Shown here piece after piece: positions 23,793-34,612 of a stretch of DNA of 64,000 nucleotides. Numbering within the stretch: the stretch's first letter is position 1; each line of letters begins with the position of its first letter. Source of the DNA: Sorex araneus. Taxonomy: Eukaryota; Chordata; Mammalia; Eulipotyphla; Soricidae. Under the pieces are notes generated by a model. It worked only from the letters and a program-made list of their open reading frames with translations. It did not search any database and was not told the origin of the DNA. The translations under genes were made by a program, and so were the position numbers. The stretch lies in NCBI RefSeq assembly GCF_027595985.1, contig NC_073305.1, positions 173,897,209 through 173,961,208 of the forward strand. Direction: 5' to 3'.

Positions 23793-24689
23793 TAAATAAT
23801 ATGAAATAGTGACAGAGGAGATGTATGGAATAATGGAGGTTCAATAATACCTGCCTGGTCTTTTTTTCTAGAAAGAACAGAGCTTCACAAACATCACAAG
23901 CTAGTGGGTCCTGCTGATTCCCAGACAAGGTTTATTTACTTAGTTGATGATATTTGTCAAGTACTTTTAGGTACAAATAGTAACTGGAAATTATCCAGGA
24001 GTCATAAATGAGGACATTAAATTGTAGCACTTTTCTTCGAAGTGTGCAGCCCCAAACTACACCGGTATCCTGGCTTCTTCTCTTTGATTCCCCATGCCAT
24101 GAGCAAAGTCTCTTGATTCCACTTAGAGTCAGACCCTTTTCACCACAGTCACCACTTTTAATTTGTCCTATTCAGGCCATCAGCTCTTTGCTGAGCTAGT
24201 ATCGAAGGCTCTTAACTGTTAAGAGACTGGCGAGTAGGAGGTAAAAATGGCAGTTAAAGAAGATTCTAATCGCATTTGGAAGCAGATTGTGCCTAAATTT
24301 ATGTCAAAATATTGGGTTGCAAGAACTAGAACCCCATTCTAACTATTAACACAAAGAAGGAAAGAAAGGATAGCCAGATTTCATAAGGTGCCATGACCAG
24401 GAACTGGAAATTCAGGAACGGAGATTTGACTCTCCACCTGCCCTGAGTGACTAGTCTAAAGTTTATGTGCACATTCTCCTCTGGCCCATTTGAGTAAGAC
24501 AGGGCTTGGCGCTTCAGTTCTAGTTTTACCTGGCTCTCTAATTAAGACTAATCAGCTGCTCAATTCTTCAATTCCAGATTCCTAGAAGCAGTTGCTTTCC
24601 TGGCTGGCCTTACCTAAGGTGCATGTGATCTAATCATTGTGGGCCAGAACCTAGGATCGCCCGTTTTAAAAAATGCAGTTACTAAACTC

Positions 24690-24855
24690 AAAAATGTGCC
24701 TGGCAAAACGGCAGGTTGGGAGGTGAGAGGGAACCTTGAAACTACTGGTAAAGGTAAGGTCACTCTGGTGATTGTTTCTATATATTGTATGCTTGAAACT
24801 CTAATATGAACAACTTTGTAAATCATGGTGCCCTAATTTTTAAAACCACAAAACA
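24690..24855 (+). mobile_element. Old L1 3' UTR fragment
   Basis: The end shows the common Laurasiatherian L1 3' signature: GTATGCTTGAAACTC, ATGAACAACTTTGTAAATC, then ATGGTGCCCTAATTTTTAA. Confidence 0.75.
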
Positions 24856-24879
24856 CAGTTATCAGGGCCTAACATTTCA

Positions 24880-25640
24880 GCAGAAACCAGAAGACCAATT
24901 GCTAAAAAGGGGCCTGAACAGACATACTAATTAACACCTGTCCTGTAATTTACAAATAATTTAAATTCAGTGTTCAATTAAATATTATAGTGAATCAATT
25001 ATTGCCATTTAAACATCCTCTGGGATGCACTAAACTGAAATTAAGTCGATGTAAATGGCTGCCAGCAGATAAGGTAGAGTTACTCTTCGCTGCAGAAAGT
25101 TTTTGCCAATAATGTAAGCTCTCATGAAAGTTTTTAGCATCTACTTTATTCCTTTTAATTCTCATCCAGTGAGCCCTGTGCAATTAACAACAGCCACTTC
25201 TAGTCTTGTGGCTTTTAAACCATGAGGACTGCTGGCTTCAGAAAAGTTAGACAATTTCAGCCGTTGGCTCTTCATGTCAAATAACTAATGAGTTGCTCTT
25301 CTTGGGGTAGGTCGATTGCAATTTTTTCATTTTAATTTTTATTAACTGAGTATTGTTTATCTCGGCCCTGACTCAGCTAAATGTAATATAGTGATCTATA
25401 ATTTGTCGTGTTGTCAGATAATGGCGATTATGTCATCATCTATTGGTCCATTCTTCAGTAAGCAGGTAAGAAAGAAGCCATTTGGCAGAATGTCAATTGC
25501 CCAAAGGCAGGAAAGTATTGAATTGCTTGGAATCAGTACGCTGATTTATGAGGACAAAACAAAGAAATAAAATGTTGTCGAGATATTATTATGGGTCAAA
25601 CTTTCTGCTATGTGCCAATTTTTAAAGCAAATGATGTAAA
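24880..25640. other. AT-rich, repeat-free segment with many TAAT cores
   Basis: About 760 bp without any repeat that I recognise and without a long open frame. It is rich in TAAT/ATTA cores and short palindromes, and has an ATCAATTATTGCCATTTAAA stretch near 24995. This composition resembles homeodomain-bound developmental enhancers, but I cannot test conservation, so the function is open. Confidence 0.25.
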
Positions 25641-25657
25641 TTATTATATTTTATCAT

Positions 25658-25805
25658 TTTAGGGAACTGGAGATAGAGGGGTAAGACATTTGCATGGCAT
25701 GTGCTGACCCTGATTGATTCTTTGCATCACATATTGACCCCCCTTTTTAAAGTCACAAAGGCATCAAGCCCTGAGCACCTCTTATTTGGTGTGGCCCAAA
25801 TTCTC
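25658..25805 (+). mobile_element. Old SOR-type SINE
   Basis: Diverged sense copy: GGAACTGGAGATAGAGGGG, AAGCCCTGAGCACCTC, GGTGTGGCCCAAAT. Confidence 0.65.
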
Positions 25806-25854
25806 TTCTTCCAAATAGAACAATATATTATTTTATTCTAAACTTAAGCTTATA

Positions 25855-26030
25855 CTTTGGGTTTTGTTTTGGACCACACAGTATGGTGCTCATCAGAGGT
25901 TACTCATCTTTCTATGCTTTGGGGTGCACACCCACCCACAAGGAACCAAGAAGTGAGTGGAACCAGATTTGGGGCTCTTGCATGCAAAGCATGGTTCAGC
26001 CTACTGAGCTATCTCTCCAACCCCCAAATC
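25855..26030 (-). mobile_element. Old SOR-type SINE
   Basis: Diverged reverse-strand copy: GGACCACACAGTATGGTGCTC, TTGCATGCAAAGCATG, GAGCTATCTCTCCAACCCC. It lies back to back with the copy at 25658. Confidence 0.65.
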
Positions 26031-26394
26031 GACACTTTTTAATTTTAATTTCAATTCTTAAGTGTTCTATCTTCAAGTCAGTTAATCAATTGAAATTGAC
26101 ATTGAGAGATATATTTGCGGATGTGTTTTTTTTTGTCATCATAAAGGTAGATATTAGGGATCATTTTCTTATGTAACAAAATTCTGGAAATTCCCTAGTT
26201 TCTCTGAAGTTGGACAGGATGAAGCTAATATTCATTAGCCTATGTTGATTTTATTTTTCTGATGTCCTCTCTGAACCGAGTTCCTAATCTTATGAGGAAT
26301 GGAATAAAAATAAAACTTTTAAAGTCAAAGTACAGAACTGGCTTAAGTTGGTAATCTCTTGAAGCCCTTTTCACTTTAGAGTAGAATAAGAAAA

Positions 26395-26560
26395 GTAATA
26401 CTTCTGAGTGCTAATCAACATATTGCAAGTGTTCTATTTTTTCCATTTTACCTTCACAAACCTAAGAAAAAGTTTTAATTTCATTTTACACACAGGGATC
26501 TGGCCCTTAGGAAAAAGGTAAGGAATTTGCTCTGGGTGAGTTTCCTAATCTAGTGGTAAC
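26395..26560 (+). repeat. MIR-like ancient SINE
   Basis: Order of motifs fits MIR on +: ATTTCATTTTACACACAGGG, then GGAAAAAGGTAAGGAATTTGC. Confidence 0.5.
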
Positions 26561-26995
26561 AAATTAGTTATCAATAGTCAATAGATTGATTTTTTTAACC
26601 TAGATGATTTGTTAGGGAAGACTCTCCTGTCTTTTTTTCTGATCCTTTTACCTGGTCAGCTTCTATTCAACAGATTCAGCTATGGTGTGTCGGCATCCCA
26701 GGCACCCCTAGGACTGTTAAACAATCTTCTTCTGTTCTCCTCATCGCTATTTCCATCAATTAATGACTACCCTGTACTCCTGTGAGCTCCCTGAAAGCAA
26801 GAAAGGCGTTTCCTATGTCTTCAGTATTTAACACGAAATTAGCAGGAAAAAAGTTCAAGGTCATTTGGAAATTACCTAACAAAACCCTCAAATTCGTTTT
26901 ATTGTGCAATATGCCCCGTAGGCTAACTGACTAAATCTATAAATATTAGACTATAGTTTCAGGGACTTCAAGTTGCAAGACCTCGTCGTCAGACG

Positions 26996-27124
26996 CGGAA
27001 GTTCCGAAGAGAACTACATTTCCCGAAATCCCTTGAGGCACAGTCGTAGTTGGTTGGCGGGATAATTTTGAAGGTCTGTCATTTCAACCAATAGCGAGAA
27101 AGAATTTTCTCGGAGCTGCCCAAT
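26996..27124 (-). promoter_or_regulatory. Compact promoter-like cluster upstream of STXBP5, probably antisense-directed
   Basis: In 129 bp there are: an ETS-type palindrome-like site CGGAAGTTCCG (26996-27006); a ZNF143/SBS-like ACTACATTTCCC (27013-27024); an E2F-like TTGGCGGGA (27054-27062); a CHR-like TTTGAA (27067-27072); and two NF-Y CCAAT boxes at 27088-27092 and 27120-27124, exactly 32 bp apart. NF-Y pairs 31-33 bp apart with a CHR and an E2F/CDE site downstream are the known layout of cell-cycle promoters bound by DREAM/MuvB. Read on the minus strand the order is CCAAT, CCAAT, CHR, E2F, ZNF143, ETS, so a transcript would run toward lower coordinates. In human a divergent antisense RNA (STXBP5-AS1) starts near STXBP5. 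That this is its shrew promoter is inference. Confidence 0.5.
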
Positions 27125-27209
27125 CATAAAGAAGAGGGAGGGCACTTCTGATTTCTGTTCCAAACGGGGATTTAAAAAAAACAAAACCCCACGAAACCTA
27201 AAAAACACC

Positions 27210-27990
27210 TTCGTTGGGCTTCTGGCCCTACTTAGGACCCTCAGGGCGGGGAGCTATTAGCCCAAGGGAGTTGTTCCTTTCCCCCACGAATTAGAATTAG
27301 TCTCTATGTGTACCCCTCCCTCCTTATCATTTTTCCCTAGTTTCCACATCTTTCCAAATCAAGTACCACTGTTTCTCACTATCTTTCCTCGTTTAATGCT
27401 CTCTCCGGGAGGGCACCTGCGGCACGGATCTCGACCCTTTCAAACTTGAGCCAGATGTTTGTCTCTAAGCATTATTTAGAGATTGTCTCAGGGATGCAGC
27501 CAAAGGTTTGAGCAAAAACCCCATCCCACGGCGCTTTCGCCTTGCAAGAGTGGAGAAGCTACCGGGATTCCTTAGTGGTTAAGCAGCATTGCAGGGCATT
27601 TCAGGTTCTGAAAATGAGCGGCAGAGCCGTCTTACTTCCACCCTCGCCCCCGTCCTCACCCACCCGGGTGTGCGGCTGGAAGCTGGGGTGCAGTGTCTTC
27701 GGTTGGGGCGGGCACCCAGCCCTGGAGCGGTTCCCCCTTTGGCAGCCTTCTAGCAGCTACCTGCCAAGGCCACTCTTGTTCGTTTTTACCAATAGTCGTA
27801 GCTTCAGAAAATTTCACTCCCCAACCCGCCCACCTCCCTCGCGCCCCCCCCCCCCCCAGGTTGATCTCCTTTTCTAGTGCCTAAGTGACATCCTCCGGCC
27901 ACAGACATCTTCCTTGCCTCTGCTTCCCCAAACCCAAATCTAACACAAAGTCCGTGCACAAAGCCACAACAACAACACTGCAATCACAAA

Positions 27991-28025
<35 letters not shown>

Positions 28026-28139
28026 CCTCATAAAGTGCTGAGAACCTAACACCTCCCCTCCGTTTTAAGGAGCAAATTTGCAATCAAGGTGTTTTTTTCT
28101 CCCACCCCCCTCACCCCCCACCCCTCCCGTCTCTAGTGG
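27210..28139. other. Upstream flank of the STXBP5 CpG island
   Basis: Moderately GC-rich intergenic sequence with a C-run (27846-27859) and a (GT)n tract (27993-28024). Open frames here lack recognisable domains. Confidence 0.5.
27993..28024. repeat. (GT)n microsatellite
   Basis: About 16 GT units just upstream of the CpG island. Confidence 0.97.
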
Positions 28140-28878
28140 GTCGTCAACATTTTGACAATTCCAGCTGCAGCAGGCAGCGCCAGAGGCGTACTCGAGCGGG
28201 CGGGACGTTGGGGCTGCGAGCCGTGGTAGCCCGGGTTGTGGGATTTTCGCAGAGGATAATTTAAGCCCCTGCTCCGCTCGGGCTGAGGGGTGCGGGGGGC
28301 GCGCGGAGGGGCGGGGAGGGAGTGAGGGGGGGGGGGAGAAGCGCTGCGGGGCGCGTGCGCATGCCCAGCAGCAGCAGCAGCGGCAGCAGCAGCCCGGCCC
28401 CGCGGAGGCCCAGCTGCCGGCACGGCCGCGGCGGGCGCTGTTCCCGCGGCTGCCGCTGCTGCTGTCGCTGCCGCTGCCGCTGCTGTCGCTGCTCGGGGCG
28501 GGCGTTGGTGCGGAGCGCCCAGGCGCCCGGGCGGGCGGGCGGCGCGGGATTGCTCGGCGGCCGGAGCTGCCCGAGGAGCGCGGACGGGCCGGTTTCGGCG
28601 GCCGGGGGGGAGCGAGGCGGAGCGCGGCGCGGCGCCGGGCGCGCGAGGAGCGATGCCGGCCGGGCAGCGGCGCTGAGCGGCGCGGGGAGGCCGAGCGAGC
28701 GGCTGCCCGCGGGAGCCGAGAGCCGGCGGCGGCGACCCCGCCACCCCACCCCATCTCCGCCCCCTCGCCCGGAGGAGGAGGAGGAGGAGGAGGAGGAGGA
28801 GGAGTAGCCGCCGCGGGAGGACGCGTCGCCGAGGGAGCGCGGGGCCGGGGCGGGCGCGGAGCGGCGGGGCCGCGGGCC

Positions 28879-28959
28879 ATGGACGCGGCGGCGGCGGCGG
28901 CGGCGGGGGCGAGCCGGGGCGGCGGCGCGGCGCAGAGTCCGCCGGCGGCCGCCAGGTGA
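28879..28959 (+). CDS. Candidate upstream ORF in the STXBP5 leader, overlapping a donor-like site
   Basis: ATG at 28879 sits in a strong Kozak context (GCCATGG). It opens a 26-codon frame beginning MDAAAAAAAGASRGGG and ending at TGA (28957-28959), 406 bp upstream of the STXBP5 start. The sequence CAGGTGAGG at 28953-28961 is a good splice donor (cut after 28955), and its GTGAG supplies the stop codon. Two readings are possible. In an unspliced leader it is a uORF that could lower tomosyn translation. If the donor is used, a 25-codon alternative first exon would join exon 2 out of frame and terminate within it. Whether the ATG lies inside the transcript is unknown. The Ala/Gly-rich composition could equally be a by-product of GCG repeats. 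Confidence 0.35.
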   Translation: MDAAAAAAAGASRGGGAAQSPPAAAR

Positions 28960-28977
28960 GGCCGCGCTGCGCGGGCT

Positions 28978-29028
28978 CCGCGGACGGACGGACGGACGGA
29001 CGGACGCACGGACGCACGGACGGACGCG
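28978..29028. repeat. (GGAC)n/(GCAC) tetranucleotide tract in the 5' leader region
   Basis: About 12 units of CGGA/CGCA between the candidate uORF and the STXBP5 start codon. It is probably length-variable. Confidence 0.9.
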
Positions 29029-29365
29029 CGCAGGGGGTCGCGGCCCCCCGGGGTGCTGGCGGCTCGGCCGCGGGCTCCGTCGGCGTCGCAGTGTTTCCTG
29101 TTTGGATTCTCTCGCCGCCGCTCTCCACCCCCCCTCCACCCCCCCAGCGGCCGCCTTCCCCTCCCACTCGCGGCCCCCCGCTGCTCGGAAGGGGGGCCGG
29201 GGGGGCCCTCGCGGGAAACTGCCCGCGGCCCCCCGGGGGGCGCCGGCTCTCCGCGGACCGAGGCGACGGGGAGGACCCCCCACCCCACACACCCCACCAC
29301 CGCCACCACCACCGCCGCCGCCTCTCGCCTCCCCTGCCGGACCGCGGGGCCGCCCCGCCGAGACC

Positions 29366-29518
29366 ATGAGGAAATTCAACATCAGGAAGGTGCTGGACGG
29401 CCTGACCGCCGGCTCGTCCTCGGCCTCGCAGCAGCAGCAGCAGCAGCAGCACCCGCCGGGGACCCGGGAGCCCGAGATCCAGGAAACGCTCCAGTCCGAG
29501 CACTTTCAGCTCTGCAAG
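29366..29518 (+). CDS. STXBP5: STXBP5 coding exon 1 (tomosyn-1 N-terminus)
   Basis: 51 codons from ATG to a U2-type donor (AAG|GTGAGC). The start is chosen because the frame opens MRKFNIRKVLDGLTAG, the conserved tomosyn N-terminus, with A at -3. It contains seven uninterrupted CAG codons (29429-29449), giving Gln22-28, followed by HPPG and the conserved LQSEHFQLCK that leads into the first WD40 propeller. The Gln run and IRKVLDGLTAGSSS distinguish it from the paralogue STXBP5L, whose N-terminus is Gly/Ser-rich and lacks this Gln run. The exon ends in phase 0. This region precedes the propellers and has no catalytic residues. Confidence 0.96.
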
Positions 29519-30839
29519 GTGAGCGCGGCGCGCGGCAGCCCCGCGGAGATGGGGGGGGGGGTGGTGGTGGTGGGGGAGGGCGGGTGGGGACAGGGGCGGG
29601 GGTCTCGGGGCGGGGAGGGGGGCGCCGCGGGCGACCCCCGGGACTCGGACGGAGGGAGTCGGTGGCACCTCGAGGGAGCTGAGGTTGCTCGCTCCTCCTC
29701 TGGCCGACGTGGGCTCGGCGGGTTATTTTGGAGATTGACATCATCTTACTCCTGCTCCGGGTGGTTTTCTCCCCTCTTTGCACTTGGCCGCTCTGGTGTC
29801 CAGGGCGCTTCTGCGAGCTAGGGTGCTGCCCTTTGATACGTAGTTGCAATAATCGGGGAGCCTTTGGGGTCGAGCCTTGTATAAAAGCACGGAATCCACC
29901 GAACTGAGAAGTTTCCTCTGGGAAGCTGTAGCCGAAAGCCAAACCTGTCCCACTGGGTGTTTTGCTCATCACTTTTTCCTTCTGATATGGTCCAGGAGCC
30001 TTAACATATGCCACCGCAGGGTTCTTTAATGTTTGGATTTGGGTACAAAGTTAACACTGTGATCACCCCCCCTCCGCACCCCCCATATAAATGGCAGGAC
30101 AATTGTCATAGCGGTTTGTATTTCAGAAAGAATGATGCAGCGAATTAAGTCACCAGCTGCTCAGTGAGAAATACACTCTTGTCTCAGTATTAATAGCTGT
30201 CTTTTTCGTAAATACCGTGGATTCTCATATATCAGAATTTCCTAAAAGTGTGCAACTACACTTTTTTTTTTTTTGCCCCGGCGTGTTAAGGTTTTTTAAT
30301 AGCAAAATGCACAAATACATGCTGCACTCTTTTCATTCCGGTACAATTAGAAAATGTTGGGATATACGTTTGATAATCGCTTTCCTAGATTCTTGATTAA
30401 AATAATGCCTTGGCAGCTCTTCCTTTGCTGTACTTGTATTTAGCGTCCAAATAAAGTAATGATGCAGTTATCACACTTGGTGGGGGTGGGGGGGTTGGAG
30501 CATGATTTGCGTTTTTTAGTGAATTTACAGAATTTTGACCATTGTTCACTTATTAATTTGATCTCAGCAGTGTTTCTGTAGGATACTATTAATGGCACAT
30601 TTTCTTCAATAGAATACTATCGTGGAAAGTGAAGTGTTTATACCCTAACACAATGAAAAAAAAATTTGTTTCCAACTTGTCATGTAGATTTCAGGTTTGT
30701 TTCTTTTAGAGCGGCAAGCGCGTGTGAATTTGTTTTGTATCAGTTCTAATTGATTTGTGAGTCTAACGCCCCTATTGACTTTCTGTTTTTAAATTTTGCT
30801 TGCTGCCTTGGTTGCTGTGATGTCACTGCCCATCCCTAG
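29519..30839 (+). other. STXBP5: STXBP5 intron 1
   Basis: 1,321 bp, GT-AG, U2-type (GTGAGC donor; a CTGCCCATCCCTAG acceptor). The first 200 bp belong to the CpG island. The rest is AT-rich with no recognised repeat or gene. Confidence 0.9.
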
Positions 30840-30937
30840 ACTGTTCGCCATGGATTTCCCTATCAGCCCTCAGCCTTGGCCTTTGATCCTGTACAGAAGA
30901 TCCTGGCAGTCGGAACACAGACTGGTGCTTTAAGGCT
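30840..30937 (+). CDS. STXBP5: STXBP5 coding exon 2
   Basis: 98 nt: 32 codons (TVRHGFPYQPSALAFDPVQK then ILAVGTQTGALR) plus two bases of the next Leu codon. It encodes the first strand of the N-terminal WD40 propeller; the ALAFDPVQKILAVGTQTG phrase is a classic WD-repeat strand pair in Lgl/tomosyn proteins. The exon has a U2-type acceptor but ends GGCT|GTATCCTTT, which is a poor U2 donor and a match to the U12-type donor. It is out of phase by two bases (phase 2), which exon 3 completes exactly. Confidence 0.96.
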
Positions 30938-30946
30938 GTATCCTTT

Positions 30947-33280
30947 CATTTCATTTCATTTTAAAAATCCCTGATGAATATTCTCCCCCGTCACACCATG
31001 TCGGTGATTAGTTCCTTTTCCTCTTTAATTTTAAAAACATGGTATGATCAAGTCTATGATATGGCAAATTATGTGGTATTGACTTTTCCCTGGGTTCTAC
31101 ACATATTTTGGTTTTATGTTGCTGTGATGTTTCTCACTTCTCAGTTTGTAGTAGTGAAACATGTATCTACATACAGGTCTTTAAGTTTTGCTATACTAAG
31201 GACTATCTTAGGGAGCCAGAAGTTTCTAAGGGAAAATACTTGTTATCCTACAAGTGTATTGAATTGAATGAGTTGTGGATGAGGTTTAAGCATGATTGCA
31301 CTGAGCACATTAGTGCTTTAAAAAATATTTTCTCATGTTAAATGTTAAATTTGTAACCTATTCAGATGAATTTGAATTTGAATTTAAATTTGATAATTTC
31401 TGTCATCATTTAGAAAATCATTAGCAAAATATAAATTTTATATAAAAATGGATGCATTGATATTTCTAAAAGTTTTAGAACTTTTTCTCAGTATATTGCA
31501 AATAAATAAGTTTACCTCTGTGCTGTATTTTCCATTTTATATATATACATATGTTCAGGTTAATGATATGAACTCAGTATAGTAGAATTATTATAGTATT
31601 TTTCTTTTATTAATACTGACTCTTCAATTTCATCTTTTTAGGCTTAGCAGTAGAGAATAGTTTATTCTTTTGAGCAAGTTATCATGAAATAAAAAGATAC
31701 TTGCTTTTATTTTGTATTTATATTAGCTACCCAATAATGACATTTAACTATATTGAATTAATGTGTTAGTAATAAACAGAAAAAAAAGATGATCTTGGTA
31801 GACATTACTATTGTCAAAAAAGAGAAAGAAATGAAAGGAACTTCACCATTTCCATTTTAGACTTACCTGACTTCTGATAAAAGGGAGGTGAAAAGAATTT
31901 GAATTAAAACTCAGTGTCTTGTGGGTTTCCTGTAATCTTTGAAAATCTTCATTTCAAAGAACTACTAAATGGTATCAAGATATGCCTCCAATTTCTTTTG
32001 TGGATTAGTGTGCTAATAAATAACGCTAATAGAGGTTTTCAGATGGGTAATTGAATTTTATTAAGTGAATTCTCCCATTCTTTGTAAATATAAATAGTGT
32101 ACAATTAGACCTAATGGTAATATCTGAGTAGTAATGGTAATATCTGACTCTGAGATTCTAAGGAAGCATTCCTGAATGGCTTGCCCCAAACTGAGATATT
32201 CTTGGACTTCAGTTGCTTAGAAATTTCATTCTTAACCTTGATAACCAGTCCCTTCTACTTTAGTTTTCCTGTTCTAATCTTGTGAAGATAGGAGTAAAGT
32301 TAATCTCATCAGTGTGGTACTAAGTATTTAGCAAAACTGATGACAAAGAGTTGTACTTTGTTGGATTCAGTTATGTTGTTTGCAATTTTTTTCCCCATCA
32401 AAAAAGTTATCAATTAAAAGTCAAAGTTGAATTGGTTCAAATCTTTAATTATTGTGCCTTTTACATTAGTACTCTTCTCTTTTTTCCCCCCCTGTGGTTT
32501 TCCCAATGTAGTCTCAGTTTCCTATGGCGAATAATTTTTTTTCTTTTATCCACTCATCTAATGTAATTGTGAGGACCACCAGGAAGTTAATTCTGTAAAC
32601 CAAATATGTATTCCAAACAGAACTTTCACCCTTGTGCATTTGTTAATTAACAAGTTGACACACAAGGAGGAGCTAAAGGTTAGCCCTAATGCCTGATGCC
32701 AGATGAAAGCTGGAATTAGGTGTCCAAAATTATCAGTTGTATATGACTTTTTTAATACATACTTAAATGGGTAAAAACATATGAATGACAGTGCATCTAG
32801 AATTATAGTTTATAATTATACTCTCAATTTTTTAACTTTTAAGAATGAAATCAGGAACAATATTTACAAAATCTTCCCCCCTCTCTTTTTTTATGAGATT
32901 CAAATGAACATTAGAGTGGTAAATTAGTTAATTAGTTTGCTTACCGGTAATACAACCTAGTCATTCCTTTTGTTAGGCTTAAGTAGACTTACAGACTTTG
33001 TTTATTATGACTTCGCTTTATAGAAAATGACTAAGGCCTTTTTTATTTTTATGTGATTTTTCACATACTTGAGTTGAGATACACATTATTTGCTCTGCTC
33101 TTTGTTATGAAATTCAAAGCTACACACCTGGGACACACAGACTCTACCTTGTTGTTTGTTACTTTTCAAGTAACCTAAACATTTAGTCCCCTAAATTTTA
33201 AACATTCTGATTTCAGGACTCCATAGTGGTTTAGCATTCAGACATTTTACAAGTTATTTTATTGCCCTTGCTCTTTTTTG
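30947..33280. other. Intron 2, AT-rich repeat-poor stretch
   Basis: About 2.3 kb of AT-rich intron without a nameable repeat, exon or RNA gene. Confidence 0.5.
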
Positions 33281-33297
33281 TTTTTCTAATAGTTTTA

Positions 33298-33485
33298 TTT
33301 TTATTTATTTATTTATTTTTGCTTTTTGGGTCACACCTGGCGATGCACAGGGGTTACTCCTGGCTCTGCACTCAGGAGCTACTCCTGGATGTGCTCAGGG
33401 TTCCATATGGGATGCTGGGAATCGAACCCGGGTCAGCCTTGTGCAAGGCAAATGCCCTACCCGCTGTGCTATCGCTCCAGCCCCA
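33298..33485 (-). mobile_element. SOR-type SINE, type A, young
   Basis: Antisense to STXBP5. Perfect 15-bp target-site duplication TTTCTAATAGTTTTA at 33283-33297 and 33486-33500. The (TTTA)n tail, GGGTCACACCTGGCGATGC, and the head CGCTCCAGCCCC are intact. Confidence 0.95.
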
Positions 33486-34164
33486 TTTCTAATAGTTTTA
33501 AAAGAAAGACCAAAAAAGTCTTTCTTTATTGTCTTCTCCTATTAGGCTCATGTAATTTGTAATACATTTCTCACAGAGGATATTTTAGAGCATAAATACA
33601 TTTTTAGATAAAAAGGCTTTTATTTCGTTAATTGCAGAGTATGAAGCAGGAGATGTATTCAACGGTAGGATTGGACTATTGGAATTCCAAGAGGCTCTCT
33701 CATTTGTCTAACAGAGTGACTTAGTGATGTTGAAAGATTGTACTCAGTTGATCTGTCTGCTTTGAGATTACAATAAAATCATGAACAGCTTGAGTAAGTT
33801 TTATCTGATATATGATGTTTGGATAAGAATTAGTATAAATCTGAATTCCTAAATAACATCTTTCCAAAATCTTATGAGGATAAATTGAATGTATCTACTA
33901 TAGTAATGTACAGTAGTTGACCTAGATCATTATAAACATGTCTTCAGTCTTTGACTTCTGTTGAAAATATGAGGATGGATAGGAAACAGGGAAGTGTAGT
34001 GTTATATAATCGTATAGTAGTAGTAAAATGTAATTACCTTAAAATTTTCTTTTTTTGGTCATCAAAATAGATTTATTTGAGTAATCTGGAGGTCAGACCT
34101 ATTGGGAGAAATTAATCTAATTATTCTCATATGGATAAATAAAAGGATAAAAAATGTTCTTGGG

Positions 34165-34336
34165 ACAGGAGTTAGCTCACTGGGCTTCAGTGCATGCGTT
34201 GCACACATGCTTTGCATTCAGGAAGCTGAGGTTTGATCCCCAGCACTGACTGATCTGAGCATCACCAGAACTTGACCCAGGAAGCTCTGGAGCACTACTG
34301 GGGATTGCACAGAAATGTGAAAAAAAAAAAAAAATT
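34165..34336 (+). mobile_element. Old SOR-type SINE
   Basis: Diverged sense copy: GGACAGGAGTTAGCTCACTGG head, GAGGTTTGATCCCCAGCAC B-box region, A-run tail. Confidence 0.75.
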
Positions 34337-34484
34337 AACCCCAGAATAAAGGTATTTTGCAAAGGCTGCTGTTGTCTTTATCCAGATTCCTGACTTTCTA
34401 GGATAATTTTGAATTCTTTACATTGTATTATAACTATAAAGTCTATTAACTTTTAAAAATTGGCTTAAATTTATAAATATTTTG

Positions 34485-34612
34485 TTTCTGTACCACACTT
34501 GGCAGTGCTCAGGACTTAATCCTGCCTCTGTGCTCACGGATTAATTCTGACTGTGCTCAGGGGACCATGTGGGGTGTCGATGCTCAGGTCAGCTCTAAAA
34601 GTGCTGTGCAAA
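34485..34612 (-). mobile_element. Old SOR-type SINE, partial
   Basis: Reverse-strand copy: CACACTTGGCAGTGCTCAGG, CTGTGCTCAGGGGACCATG. The head is missing. Confidence 0.75.

Larger units (their letters stand above)
28140..29720 (+). promoter_or_regulatory. STXBP5: CpG island: STXBP5 promoter, 5' leader and first coding exon
   Basis: About 1.6 kb of very GC-rich, CpG-dense sequence surrounding the STXBP5 start codon. It holds several GC boxes (GGGCGGG type) and an NRF1-like site TGCGCATGCCC (28356-28366), and I see no clear canonical TATA box. That is the usual design of a broad, constitutive neuronal/housekeeping promoter. The transcription start cannot be fixed from sequence and is probably within about 28250-28900. 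Trinucleotide runs occur at 28771-28806 (GGA), about 28885-28905 (GCG) and 29429-29449 (CAG). Long open frames on both strands come from stop-poor GC sequence and are not genes. Confidence 0.85.

Noticed and set aside
27014..27208. 64-codon minus-strand frame over the upstream promoter cluster
   Set aside because: It reads straight through the CCAAT, CHR and E2F motifs and has no domain. The region is better explained as regulatory DNA.
28065..29668. Minus-strand open frames of 415, 511 and 373 codons, plus + frames of 161-239 codons, over the CpG island
   Set aside because: GC-rich, stop-poor sequence opens all frames at once. The products are Pro/Ala/Arg/Gly-rich with no domain, and they overlap the true STXBP5 exon.
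33262..33562. Recurring small proteins with phrases like LLLALHSGITPG and YGMLGIEPGSA
   Set aside because: These are the three + strand frames of antisense type A SINEs and recur at every copy. They are not genes.
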